Position numbers and translations under genes: made by a program. 15,980 bases of DNA from Vulcanimicrobiota bacterium (GTDB lineage: Bacteria; Eremiobacterota; Eremiobacteria; Baltobacterales; Baltobacteraceae). The stretch covers positions 1-15,980 of the forward strand of contig JASHZC010000287.1 of NCBI GenBank assembly GCA_030042755.1. Reading direction: 5' to 3'. Every line of letters begins with the position of its first letter. Within the stretch, counting starts at the first letter, position 1. The notes under the pieces are model-generated. The model was not told where the DNA came from, ran no database searches, and saw only the letters and a list, made by a program, of their open reading frames with translations. Positions 1 to 7,048 of the stretch are shown here, one piece after another.

Positions 1-367
1 ATCAACGCCTGCGTACGGGAGCCTGTCGGTAGCAGTTCAATATGCGACGATCGTCGAGCGCGCGTTCACGCTCGGACCGCGCGCCTTTTATCCCGCACCC
101 AAAGTCGACTCGACGGTCGTTCGTTTGACGCGCCGAACCCGGCCCGCAGTTCATCCGCGCGATCTCGAACTTTTTCGGAAGGTCGTGCGCGGCGCATTCG
201 CGTACCGCCGCAAGACGCTCGCCAACAGCTTGACGCTCGCGCTTGGTCTACACCGGGATGCGATCGCGAGCGCAATAGCTGCGAGCGGCCTGCCAGCGGA
301 GTCACGTGGTGAACAACTCGATCTCCAAGCCTTCTGCCGATTGGCCGACGCCCTGGCCGAGCGATAG
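1..367 (+). CDS. rsmA: 16S rRNA dimethyladenosine transferase RsmA/KsgA, C-terminal part (5' truncated by window edge)
   Basis: The first complete codon is at position 2 and the frame runs to TAG at 365-367, giving about 121 residues of the C-terminal part. Family knowledge: RsmA uses S-adenosylmethionine to dimethylate two adjacent adenines in the 3'-terminal helix 45 loop of 16S rRNA during small-subunit maturation. The sequence shows the family signature YGSLSVAVQY at residues 5-14, then a stretch ending FYPAPKVDSTVVRL, which is the conserved substrate-side segment. A small helical domain follows, with RKTLANSL, where RRK/RKTL is typical. The SAM-binding GxGxG and the catalytic NLPY motif lie upstream of the window and cannot be checked. 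The gene ends inside the next gene, overlapping it by about 60 bases, so the two are probably co-transcribed. The call rests on the two conserved segments and the terminal domain. Confidence 0.9.
   Translation, partial: STPAYGSLSVAVQYATIVERAFTLGPRAFYPAPKVDSTVVRLTRRTRPAVHPRDLELFRKVVRGAFAYRRKTLANSLTLALGLHRDAIASAIAASGLPAESRGEQLDLQAFCRLADALAER
298..301 (+). promoter_or_regulatory. Shine-Dalgarno deciding the CPBP protease start
   Basis: GGAG at 298-301 is inside the rsmA coding sequence. It stands 4 bases before the GTG at 306 and 7 before the GTG at 309, favouring the second. Confidence 0.45.
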
Positions 368-1070
368 CTTTCGCATCGGCCCAACGCTGCTTCTTTTCGT
401 TTTGGTCGTCGTGCCGATGCTGACATTCGGTGCGTTCGAAGCGGTTCAGTCGGCGACGACCCACATCGATGCCAAGGCGTTCGGCGATCCGCTCGTCGTC
501 ATTGCATCGCTCGTCGTGACGCTGCTCGTCGAAGGCACGCTCGTGCTCATCGTGTTTGCACTGCTGCCATGGGTATCTCGGCTTCCATTAAGCGTTCTTG
601 GGTTCCGGCGGCTGCGTCCGCGCGATCTCGGCATCGCATTCATCGGATCGCTCGCAATGGCGCTGGTCGCAAACGGCGGCGCGGCAATCATCGAAACGCT
701 GATGCACACGAACCACAATCAGGAAGCGGTTGTCATGCTCACCCAGCTGCACAATCCGGCGCTGCTCGCGGCTTTCGTCCTTTTTGCCGTCGCCTTGGCA
801 CCGGCGCTCGAAGAGACGATCTTTCGCGTCTTTCTGTTCAACGCCACGCGCCGATATTTTGGGTTCTGGATCGGAGCCATCGTCAGCGGTCTCTGTTTCG
901 GCTTTGCCCACGGAGATCCGATCGCGGCGGTTCCGCTCGCACTTGGCGGGATCGTCCTTGCGTTCGTCTACTATCGAACGGAGAACGTGTTCGCGTCGAT
1001 GCTGACGCACGGCATGTTCAACTCGTACACGATTCTCGCGCTGCTGTTCTTTCCGCAATTCGCCAAGTGA
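309..1070 (+). CDS. CPBP family intramembrane metalloprotease (Rce1-like/Abi)
   Basis: A polytopic membrane protein of about 253 residues with roughly seven hydrophobic segments. The three CPBP signatures are all present (numbering from the GTG at 306): EETIFR at 169-174 (EExxxR), FAH at 200-202, and HGMFN at 235-239 (HxxxN). These glutamates, histidines and the asparagine form the metal/active site in Rce1-type intramembrane proteases, so this copy looks catalytically intact. Two tandem GTG codons at 306 and 309 can start it. GGAG at 298-301 lies 7 bases before the second and 4 before the first, so I chose 309. Either way the gene overlaps the end of rsmA by about 60 bases in another frame. 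Its TGA at 1068-1070 overlaps the ATG of the following glycosyltransferase (TGATG). Substrate unknown. In bacteria the family includes bacteriocin self-immunity and signalling proteases, but nothing nearby supports a bacteriocin. Confidence 0.88.
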   Translation: MNNSISKPSADWPTPWPSDSFRIGPTLLLFVLVVVPMLTFGAFEAVQSATTHIDAKAFGDPLVVIASLVVTLLVEGTLVLIVFALLPWVSRLPLSVLGFRRLRPRDLGIAFIGSLAMALVANGGAAIIETLMHTNHNQEAVVMLTQLHNPALLAAFVLFAVALAPALEETIFRVFLFNATRRYFGFWIGAIVSGLCFGFAHGDPIAAVPLALGGIVLAFVYYRTENVFASMLTHGMFNSYTILALLFFPQFAK

Positions 1071-2068
1071 TGCGGGTCGTCGTCGACGCTTGGAATCTGG
1101 TCGACGATCGCCGTGGCATGGGCCGTTACGTTCGACGCGTTCTCGAGGACTGGCGCGACGTGCCCGGCTTAGAAGTAACGTTGGCGGTTCGGACGCACGC
1201 GCAGGCCGCCGTGTTGCGCAGCGAATACGCCTACGCCGTGCAAACCAGCATGCCCGGCCGGTACGACGCGGTCTGGTATCCCTGGAACGCGATACGTTTC
1301 GACGTGCGCGGCGCGCGTAGCGTCGTGCTCTTTCACGATGCGTTCGCCTTTACATACCCGCACAGAGAATGGATCGCGCGGCGCCGCGAACAGGTGCCGA
1401 TTCGCCGAGCGATTGCCAAAGCCGACCGGCGCATGGCCAATTCGCACTGGTCGGCGCAGGAACTCGCCCGCATCTTCGATATCGACGCGGCCACGTTTGC
1501 CGTCGTGCATCCGGTGCCTAATCCTTGGTGGATGCCGGTCGATCCGCCGGCGCGCGGCCCGTATATGGTAGTCGTGGCCGGCCCCGAAGAACGAAAAAAT
1601 CTCTCGACCCTCATCTACGCGTTCGAGCGCGCCTTTCCGCAGCGCGATTGCGAACTCGTTGTCGTCGGTAGCGTTGCGGAGCGCGACGCGCGCGTTCTCG
1701 CGCGTGCTCCGATCGCGCATGCGCGCCTTCAACCGGACGACACCGAACTGCGCGCGCTCTATTCCGGTTCACTTGCCGTTGCGGTTCCGTCGAGTGCCGA
1801 AGGATACGGGTTGATGTCGCTCGAGGCGATGTCGTGTGGTGCGCCCGTCGTTGCAAGCGATGCATCCGCATTGCCGGAAGCGTGCGAGGGAGCCGCGACG
1901 CTCGTGCCACCGTTCGACGTTGAGGGATGGGCACGGGCGCTACGGGACATAGCCGACGACGAAGTCCTGCGCACATCGATGCGCGAACGCTCGCTGGCGC
2001 GTGCGGCGCGCATCGATCGAGGCGAACCCGCGCGTCGCACGCTCGAGCTCTTATCAGGGATAGGGTAG
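1070..2068 (+). CDS. GT4-family (GT-B fold) glycosyltransferase
   Basis: A 332-residue retaining-type glycosyltransferase that would transfer a sugar from a nucleotide-sugar donor at the cytoplasmic face of the membrane. Start: ATG 1070-1072 overlaps the TGA of the upstream gene by one base, and MRVVVDAW is a typical family N-terminus. The open frame extends far upstream, but that part lies inside the protease gene. The N-terminal domain has the glycine-rich acceptor-side turn (RRGMGRYVRR, 14-23). The C-terminal domain has the donor-binding PEERKNLSTL (172-181) and the E-x7-E signature EGYGLMSLE (E244, E252) followed by CGAPVVASD. No signal peptide or membrane helix is evident, so it is cytosolic or peripheral. 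Donor and acceptor cannot be told from sequence; polysaccharide or glycolipid synthesis is likely. Its last 15 bases overlap the end of the convergent DUF2079 gene. Confidence 0.85.
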   Translation: MRVVVDAWNLVDDRRGMGRYVRRVLEDWRDVPGLEVTLAVRTHAQAAVLRSEYAYAVQTSMPGRYDAVWYPWNAIRFDVRGARSVVLFHDAFAFTYPHREWIARRREQVPIRRAIAKADRRMANSHWSAQELARIFDIDAATFAVVHPVPNPWWMPVDPPARGPYMVVVAGPEERKNLSTLIYAFERAFPQRDCELVVVGSVAERDARVLARAPIAHARLQPDDTELRALYSGSLAVAVPSSAEGYGLMSLEAMSCGAPVVASDASALPEACEGAATLVPPFDVEGWARALRDIADDEVLRTSMRERSLARAARIDRGEPARRTLELLSGIG

Positions 2069-3340
2069 CGGCGTAGCGGTCCCCGGTGACACGGGAACGC
2101 CGAGGCACAGCGGCTCGGGGGAAGCGTCGTCGAATCGCAAACTTGCGAAAAACGCCGACGCGTCCGTATCGTACGACGGACACTTCACGTCGCCCGGCCG
2201 CGCATGCTTCGCCAAACGTATGCGAGGATTCACGGCGGCGACGGCCCACACGCCTTCGTATTCGCGCGGAACGACGACCTCGTACGGAGACGTACGCAGC
2301 GCAGCGGCGCGAGCATAGCGTTGCCAGTCGACGACGTACGGCCAACGGCCCGGCTTGAATGCGGTATCGCTAAAGAAGATTCCGACGATTAGCGCGCACG
2401 GAACGAGCGCTCTCGCGCTCATCGGCCACGTGCGCACCCCGAACGCAGCGGCAATCGCCGTTACCGTAAGGAGCGGCGCAATCCAGTGCGCTCCGATCCG
2501 CGACATTTCGTATGCCCACGGCTTCGCGAAGACGATCTCAACGAGCAACGGGACCCCCAACAGCAGCCGCCATCCCAGCGCAAGCGGAGCGAACGCGAAA
2601 GGCGCAAGCAACAGAAGGATCATGCTTACTTTTCCGCTGGGATCGTGAATCGCTAGACTGTAGCCCGGTTCGCTGGGATAGATTCCGGCGGCGCGTTCCG
2701 CAATCGTAAAAGCAAGGCCGTTGACGACCGCTATGACCGTCAGCCAAACACCGATCCGGCGATCCCATCCCAGCGCACACGCAACGCCGAACCATGCAAT
2801 GAACAGCGCCTCGTCTTCTTTGAGGCCGAGCAGAAACTGCGCGACAAGCAACGAGGACCAAAGCGCCCGGCGGCGTACGGCGATGGCGCCGAAGAATGCC
2901 GCAATCGGCACGAACACGTTCTCGGAAAAGTTATCGTACGCGAGTCCCTGAGTCGCCGGCGAAAGCAAAAACGCTATGGCGATCGCGCAGGACGTCGCGG
3001 CCGTGTTCCCCACATCGCGCGCAAACCGCATCAACGGAATCGAAGCGCACGCGAGCGCAAGTACCTGAATCACCAGCAGCGTTTCGGTTCGCGGGAATAA
3101 CGCGAGCGGAACGGCTAGGAATGCGAGAACCCAAGAATCGTGCACCTGAAAATGCGGTCGCCACTCGGCTCCGTTCCAACTCGAACCGTGTTGCAAATTG
3201 ATGCCCATCTGCACGTACGTGCCAAGATCCGCACCATAGCGCAGCGCGTAGAGACGATTGAGATCGAGCGCGAGGTACACGACAGCGAACACGGCGGCCG
3301 CCGCACCGACGATCGCATAACTCCGCTGCGCCGAGCTCAA
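2054..3340 (-). CDS. DUF2079 family polytopic membrane protein (probable GT-C type)
   Basis: A 428-residue membrane protein. The N-terminus is hydrophobic (about 8-26), followed by the extracytoplasmic signature GADLGTY (37-42), the HFQVHDSW stretch (63-70) and FPRTETLLVIQ (82-92), a pattern I recognise from DUF2079. KEDEALFIAW (174-183) is another family hallmark. Several further hydrophobic segments lie at about 114-130, 142-155, 196-213, 239-262, 286-302 and 311-324; the last about 100 residues are soluble. Family knowledge: DUF2079 resembles GT-C glycosyltransferases that use lipid-linked sugars, but no reaction has been established. Start: TTG at 3340-3338, with GAGGTG at 3353-3348 seven bases upstream and a 4-base TTGA overlap with the preceding glycosyltransferase stop, so translation is probably coupled. 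No in-frame ATG occurs before residue 46. It is last in the leftward gene train. Confidence 0.8.
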   Translation of the reverse strand: MSSAQRSYAIVGAAAAVFAVVYLALDLNRLYALRYGADLGTYVQMGINLQHGSSWNGAEWRPHFQVHDSWVLAFLAVPLALFPRTETLLVIQVLALACASIPLMRFARDVGNTAATSCAIAIAFLLSPATQGLAYDNFSENVFVPIAAFFGAIAVRRRALWSSLLVAQFLLGLKEDEALFIAWFGVACALGWDRRIGVWLTVIAVVNGLAFTIAERAAGIYPSEPGYSLAIHDPSGKVSMILLLLAPFAFAPLALGWRLLLGVPLLVEIVFAKPWAYEMSRIGAHWIAPLLTVTAIAAAFGVRTWPMSARALVPCALIVGIFFSDTAFKPGRWPYVVDWQRYARAAALRTSPYEVVVPREYEGVWAVAAVNPRIRLAKHARPGDVKCPSYDTDASAFFASLRFDDASPEPLCLGVPVSPGTATPLPYP

Positions 3341-4440
3341 ACCGGCGCACCTCGAACCCGTCCCACGATTTCTTTCAAACGTTCCGTAAACTGCTGCGGC
3401 GAGAAGCCTTCGGCGTGTGCGCGCAAAGCGCGCGCATTGTAGCCGCGCGGATCGAACGCATGCAACACCGCTGCCAGTGATTCCGCGGTGGGCTCGTTGA
3501 AGAACGTTCCCGTAGCACCCTCGATTACCGTCTCTCGCGCGCCACCGCCGCGATATGCGATCGTTGGGCGGCCCGTGGCCGCCGCCTCGATCGGAACCAA
3601 GCCCAGATCCTCTTCGCCCGGCAAGATAGCCGCGATCGCATCACCGAGCAGCGCGTTGAGCGTTGCGTCGTCGACATATCCAAGCAAGGTCGTTCCGCTG
3701 CCACGGGCGCGCTCGCGAAGCTGCTCGATCGCCGGCCCGTCTCCCGCGATAAGGAGCTTGACGCCGGCTATGCGCGCCGCGTCGATTGCAATGTCGACGC
3801 GTTTGTACGGCAACAAGCGCGACGCAATGAAGAAATAATCGCCGGCACCGCGCCCTACGGTAAAACGATCGATGTCGATCGGACAGTGCAACGCCTCCGC
3901 GTCGCGGCCGTAATACTGACGAATGCGTTGCGCAACGTTGTGACTGTTGGCAACAAAATGTGTCGGGCGCTTCGCTGCCTCGAGATCCCAGCGCACTAAC
4001 CCTTTCACCACCGCCTTTGCCAGTACGTTTGGGACCCTTGCACCCTGCGCCGCTCGAAGCGGATTTAAATACCGGTCGTAGTCAAAAAGAAACCGGCTCA
4101 CGGTGTGAATGTAGCACACGTGGACTGCGTCAGAACGAAAGCGGATACCCTTCGCCCACGAGCTCGTCGTGCTCACGATTACGTCGTATGCGGAAAAATC
4201 GAACGCCTCAAAGGCGCGCGGATACAGCGGAGCCAGATAACGGAAGTTGCGATTGGCCCCCGGAATGCGCTGCAGATACGATACGCGCACGCGTTCTGGC
4301 GGCACGAGATCGCCCGCCACGCGCTCGTCGTAGAGCGCTGTATAGACCGGCGCTTGCGGCCATGCTTTCGCGACGTGCGCGAAGACGCGTTCCGCCCCTC
4401 CACGCTGATTCAGGTAATCATGAACCAGCGCGAAGCGAAT
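3337..4440 (-). CDS. GT4-family glycosyltransferase, apparent AUU start
   Basis: A 367-residue GT-B glycosyltransferase if started at ATT 4440-4438. From there it reads IRFALVHDYLNQRGGAERVF, the normal N-terminus of this family, whose HDYLxxxGGAE loop contacts the acceptor/donor. The frame stays open further upstream into the M16 gene, but I find no ATG, GTG or TTG between the in-frame stop at about 4582-4584 and 4320. The first conventional start, GTG at 4320, would remove 40 residues including the conserved loop. The donor half carries SRLLPYKR (207-214), AGDGP (232-236), GYVDD and the E-x7-E signature (E277, E285) in EEDLGLVPIEAAATGRP. VCYIHTVSRFLFD (108-120) is typical of the WbaZ-like mannosyltransferase group, but the sugar is not determinable. 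ATT lies 2 bases after the upstream TAG, and the TGA overlaps the DUF2079 TTG. Confidence 0.8.
   Translation of the reverse strand: MRFALVHDYLNQRGGAERVFAHVAKAWPQAPVYTALYDERVAGDLVPPERVRVSYLQRIPGANRNFRYLAPLYPRAFEAFDFSAYDVIVSTTSSWAKGIRFRSDAVHVCYIHTVSRFLFDYDRYLNPLRAAQGARVPNVLAKAVVKGLVRWDLEAAKRPTHFVANSHNVAQRIRQYYGRDAEALHCPIDIDRFTVGRGAGDYFFIASRLLPYKRVDIAIDAARIAGVKLLIAGDGPAIEQLRERARGSGTTLLGYVDDATLNALLGDAIAAILPGEEDLGLVPIEAAATGRPTIAYRGGGARETVIEGATGTFFNEPTAESLAAVLHAFDPRGYNARALRAHAEGFSPQQFTERLKEIVGRVRGAPV
3348..3353 (-). promoter_or_regulatory. Shine-Dalgarno supporting the TTG start of the DUF2079 gene
   Basis: GAGGTG on the minus strand stands seven bases before TTG 3340-3338, inside the end of the upstream glycosyltransferase gene. 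It is the main reason to accept the TTG start. Confidence 0.6.
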
Positions 4441-4442
4441 GG

Positions 4443-5762
4443 CTACGAATCTTCGCGCGGTAAAACGAGCGCGATCGTCGGGTTCGTCAGATATTCGCGC
4501 GCAACGCGCTGCAGGTCGGCGGCCGTCGTCGCAGAGATCGCGTCGAGCGTTCGCGACATGTAATCGGGCTGCTGTCCATTTTCATCGTAAAGCACGGCCA
4601 GCCAGGCGCGCGCTTCAAGCGTGCTCGCACCGCTGATGAAATCGCCCGATGCCATCGCTTTGAAATCGTCAATGGACCCCTCGAGCTTTGTCGTCGCGAG
4701 TATGCTCGCAATCGAAAGCGCCGTCGAGAACGATTGGTTCGGATTGCCGATGCCGCCGTTCACGTACAGCACCACATTGGGCTGCACGTTTTCATATTGA
4801 TAGACGGCGCCGACCGCACGCGACGCGAACGTCGGCGTAACGACACCCGGAACGTCGGCCATGTCGGAGAGCGTTCGCTGCATGAACGCTGCCAGCACCA
4901 ACATCGGTCCAAAATCCCGGCTCGAAATTGCCGGCGCCGGATACTGCGCGATGAGCCACGGAGCCGAGATGTCGCGCTGCGCCACGAGCTGATGCGACGC
5001 GCCCTCGAGTTTAGGCAACTTCACGCTGATCGCGTTCGTGGTGCCGTCGGGAAGCATTTGACCGAATGCGTTCAGTGTGTCGGCAGCGAGCGCGTCGATA
5101 CGCCCCGCCGCGCTTACGTACGAAGCGCCGCGCCGGTAGTACGTTGCGTAAAAGTCGCGCACGTCGCTCGGTCCGAATTCTGCAAGCGCCGCTGGAAGTC
5201 CGTATTCCGGAAGCCCAGCGTTGGCCGACGTCGCCTGCGACGAGCTGAGCATGTCGAGTCCAACTTGCAGCGCGATTTGCTGATTCTCCGCGATACGCTG
5301 CATGAGCCGCTTGCGCGCGTCCGTTACGGTCGCCGGATTGAATGCCGGCGCGGCAATTGCCGTGCGCGCCAGCGCGAGTACGTGATTCGCGTCTTCCGGA
5401 AGCGATTCGATTTGGAACCGCACGTCAGACTGATCGACGATAAAGGAGATCGATCCACCCGCCGCGGCGATCGCCTCTTCGAGCGGAACGCCGTTGACCG
5501 GGGTACGCAGGATCGTCTCCGCCGTCAACGCAGCCAGCCCGTTTTGCGCGAGCGACTGACGATCGAGCCCCGCGCGCACTACGTACACCAGGTGCAGCAG
5601 CGGAGCGGCCGCGTCTTGTTGCGTGATCAGCGTCACGCCGCCGCTTCGGGTAACGACGGGCAACGCGGTTGTCGGCGCCGGTGCGGGCGCGTCGGCACGG
5701 CTGCAGACGGGCGCGGCGATGAGAATTGCAAAGGCGGCGATCGCCGCAGAACGGAGCTTCAC
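4443..5762 (-). CDS. Secreted M16 (pitrilysin/insulinase) family protein, zinc motif absent
   Basis: 439 residues from GTG 5762-5760, which overlaps the TGA of the preceding gene by four bases (GTGA). AGGA lies about 9 bases upstream, and the protein begins with a clear signal peptide (MKLRSAAIAAFAILIAAP, then ADA). Longer in-frame upstream starts would destroy this signal. Two M16-type half-domains are visible: an N-terminal half with VYVVRAGLDRQSLAQNGLAALTAE (split: strand 59-63, helix 70-82) and a C-terminal half with SRAVGAVYQYE (314-324). Where active M16 enzymes have GxAHxxEH, this protein reads GLAALTAE (75-82), so neither zinc histidine nor the catalytic glutamate aligns, and no HxxEH occurs anywhere in it. 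It therefore resembles the non-catalytic partner of heterodimeric M16B peptidases. Predicted location: periplasm or cell surface. A C20 precedes the probable cleavage site but does not form a proper lipobox. Confidence 0.8.
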   Translation of the reverse strand: MKLRSAAIAAFAILIAAPVCSRADAPAPAPTTALPVVTRSGGVTLITQQDAAAPLLHLVYVVRAGLDRQSLAQNGLAALTAETILRTPVNGVPLEEAIAAAGGSISFIVDQSDVRFQIESLPEDANHVLALARTAIAAPAFNPATVTDARKRLMQRIAENQQIALQVGLDMLSSSQATSANAGLPEYGLPAALAEFGPSDVRDFYATYYRRGASYVSAAGRIDALAADTLNAFGQMLPDGTTNAISVKLPKLEGASHQLVAQRDISAPWLIAQYPAPAISSRDFGPMLVLAAFMQRTLSDMADVPGVVTPTFASRAVGAVYQYENVQPNVVLYVNGGIGNPNQSFSTALSIASILATTKLEGSIDDFKAMASGDFISGASTLEARAWLAVLYDENGQQPDYMSRTLDAISATTAADLQRVAREYLTNPTIALVLPREDS

Positions 5763-7048
5763 GACGTGGGTTCCTTCGAGGTCGTTTCGATAAGATGAAC
5801 GACGACCGGATGTGCCAAGTACTTTTTCACGACCGAGGCAACGTATTTGGGATCGAGCGAACGGGCCGCGCTCCAATACGTACTCGTTTCATCGCTCGGT
5901 GCATAGCCGGCATTGCCTTCAGAGGTATACCAGCCCAAATTGTCGGCTTGCTCGGGGGGTGTCTGAGTGTCCGAGGCGAGGTGATACATGAATGCTTCGC
6001 GCGCGGCATTGAAGGTCGCCGGATCGAGCGGCTGCTGCAATTTCGCAACTTCGTCGAGGATCCGGGCGTCGAGTCCGGCCGTCTTCGAACCCCCGATCGT
6101 GACGAGCATGACGCCCGGATCGTTCAGCGTGATGAACTGTCCGCTCACGTACGAATCACTCGCCGGATCGATCGATTTGCTGATTACGCCGGTGTCTTCG
6201 CGAAAGAGATAATCGGCGATGAAATCCATCGCGGTCGCCGCACGTTGATCGGAGATGGGCGGACCGACCCACGCGAATCCTTCACCGGGAACGTCGCCGG
6301 TAATCGTGCGATCGGCCGGGGCCGGCGCAAGATTCGACGATACCGGTGCATCCGGCTTGCCGGGACTTCCAGCCGTCACGGCCCCAAGCAACGACTCGTC
6401 GACGTTTCCGGCAAGCGCGAAGGTTGCATTCGATGCACGAAACGCGCGTTTCGCGTAGTCGCTGACCTGCTGTAACGTGGTGCTCTTGAATTGATCGAGG
6501 TTATCCGGAATCGGTGCATAATGCGCCGGACCGGATGCAAAGATCTGCGCGAACAGCGCGTCGTGCACCAAATCGTCCGACGAGTATTGTTGCTGCGCGC
6601 TGAGCACCGCAAGGTCGGTACGCGCGATCTTGAGTCCGTTGTCGTCGATCGTCGGCGTAAAGTAAGCCGCGCTCATGGCCGCCACGACACGGCGCGCCGC
6701 GCTCGCGGGTACGCTCGCGCTGATTCCGACCAGATCGGGATACACGTTGATTACGATGCGGCCGCCGACGCCGCGAACGAGCGCAACGAGCGATTTCCCG
6801 CTCTCCAGTGTGGTCGCAGCCGCGGCAGTAGCCGCCAGACGCGCTATACCGGGAGACGCGTTGTCGTATCCGGCGCCGGGCGCGCGGAACCATAAGCCGA
6901 TGGCCGCTGCGTCTACGGTCGGATCGCGGTAAATCGTATAGGCGCCACCGTGGGGCAGCGAACCAGATGAGGGCTCGCCGGCTGCAGACACAGCGAGCGG
7001 CGCGAGCATGGCTGCAAGCGCCGCTAGGACGAGGGCCGCCCGACGCAT
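5759..7048 (-). CDS. Secreted M16 (pitrilysin/insulinase) family protein, zinc motif absent
   Basis: 429 residues from ATG 7048-7046, with GGAG 8 bases upstream inside ftsH and a one-base overlap with the ftsH TGA (TGATG). A strong signal peptide spans 1-23 (cleavage near VSAA-GE). Overall it follows the M16 two-half layout: IGLWFRAPGAGYDN (50-63) matches the beta-strand before the zinc helix, followed by PGIARLAATAAAATTL, and the C-terminal half has ADYLFRED (278-285) and DSYVSGQF. The helix that should hold HxxEH has none of its residues (GIARLAATAAA, 67-77), and no HxxEH or HxxxE-type zinc site is seen elsewhere. It is thus predicted non-catalytic, like its downstream neighbour. In typical bacterial M16 pairs one subunit keeps the zinc site. 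Family membership is somewhat less certain than for the neighbour because the sequence is divergent. Confidence 0.75.
   Translation of the reverse strand: MRRAALVLAALAAMLAPLAVSAAGEPSSGSLPHGGAYTIYRDPTVDAAAIGLWFRAPGAGYDNASPGIARLAATAAAATTLESGKSLVALVRGVGGRIVINVYPDLVGISASVPASAARRVVAAMSAAYFTPTIDDNGLKIARTDLAVLSAQQQYSSDDLVHDALFAQIFASGPAHYAPIPDNLDQFKSTTLQQVSDYAKRAFRASNATFALAGNVDESLLGAVTAGSPGKPDAPVSSNLAPAPADRTITGDVPGEGFAWVGPPISDQRAATAMDFIADYLFREDTGVISKSIDPASDSYVSGQFITLNDPGVMLVTIGGSKTAGLDARILDEVAKLQQPLDPATFNAAREAFMYHLASDTQTPPEQADNLGWYTSEGNAGYAPSDETSTYWSAARSLDPKYVASVVKKYLAHPVVVHLIETTSKEPTS

Noticed and set aside
569..1069. Extension of the first glycosyltransferase upstream of 1070
   Set aside because: The bases encode the CPBP protease in another frame, and the extra residues are Arg/Ser-rich without family similarity.
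4734..5798. Long plus-strand open frame of about 354 codons
   Set aside because: It runs antisense across the M16 gene, is rich in Arg/His without recognisable motifs, and is the usual by-product of high-GC coding DNA. The minus-strand M16 protein explains the same bases.
5763..5876. 38-residue N-terminal extension of the second M16 gene
   Set aside because: It would bury the clear signal peptide. GTG 5762 has a Shine-Dalgarno and a GTGA overlap with the upstream stop.
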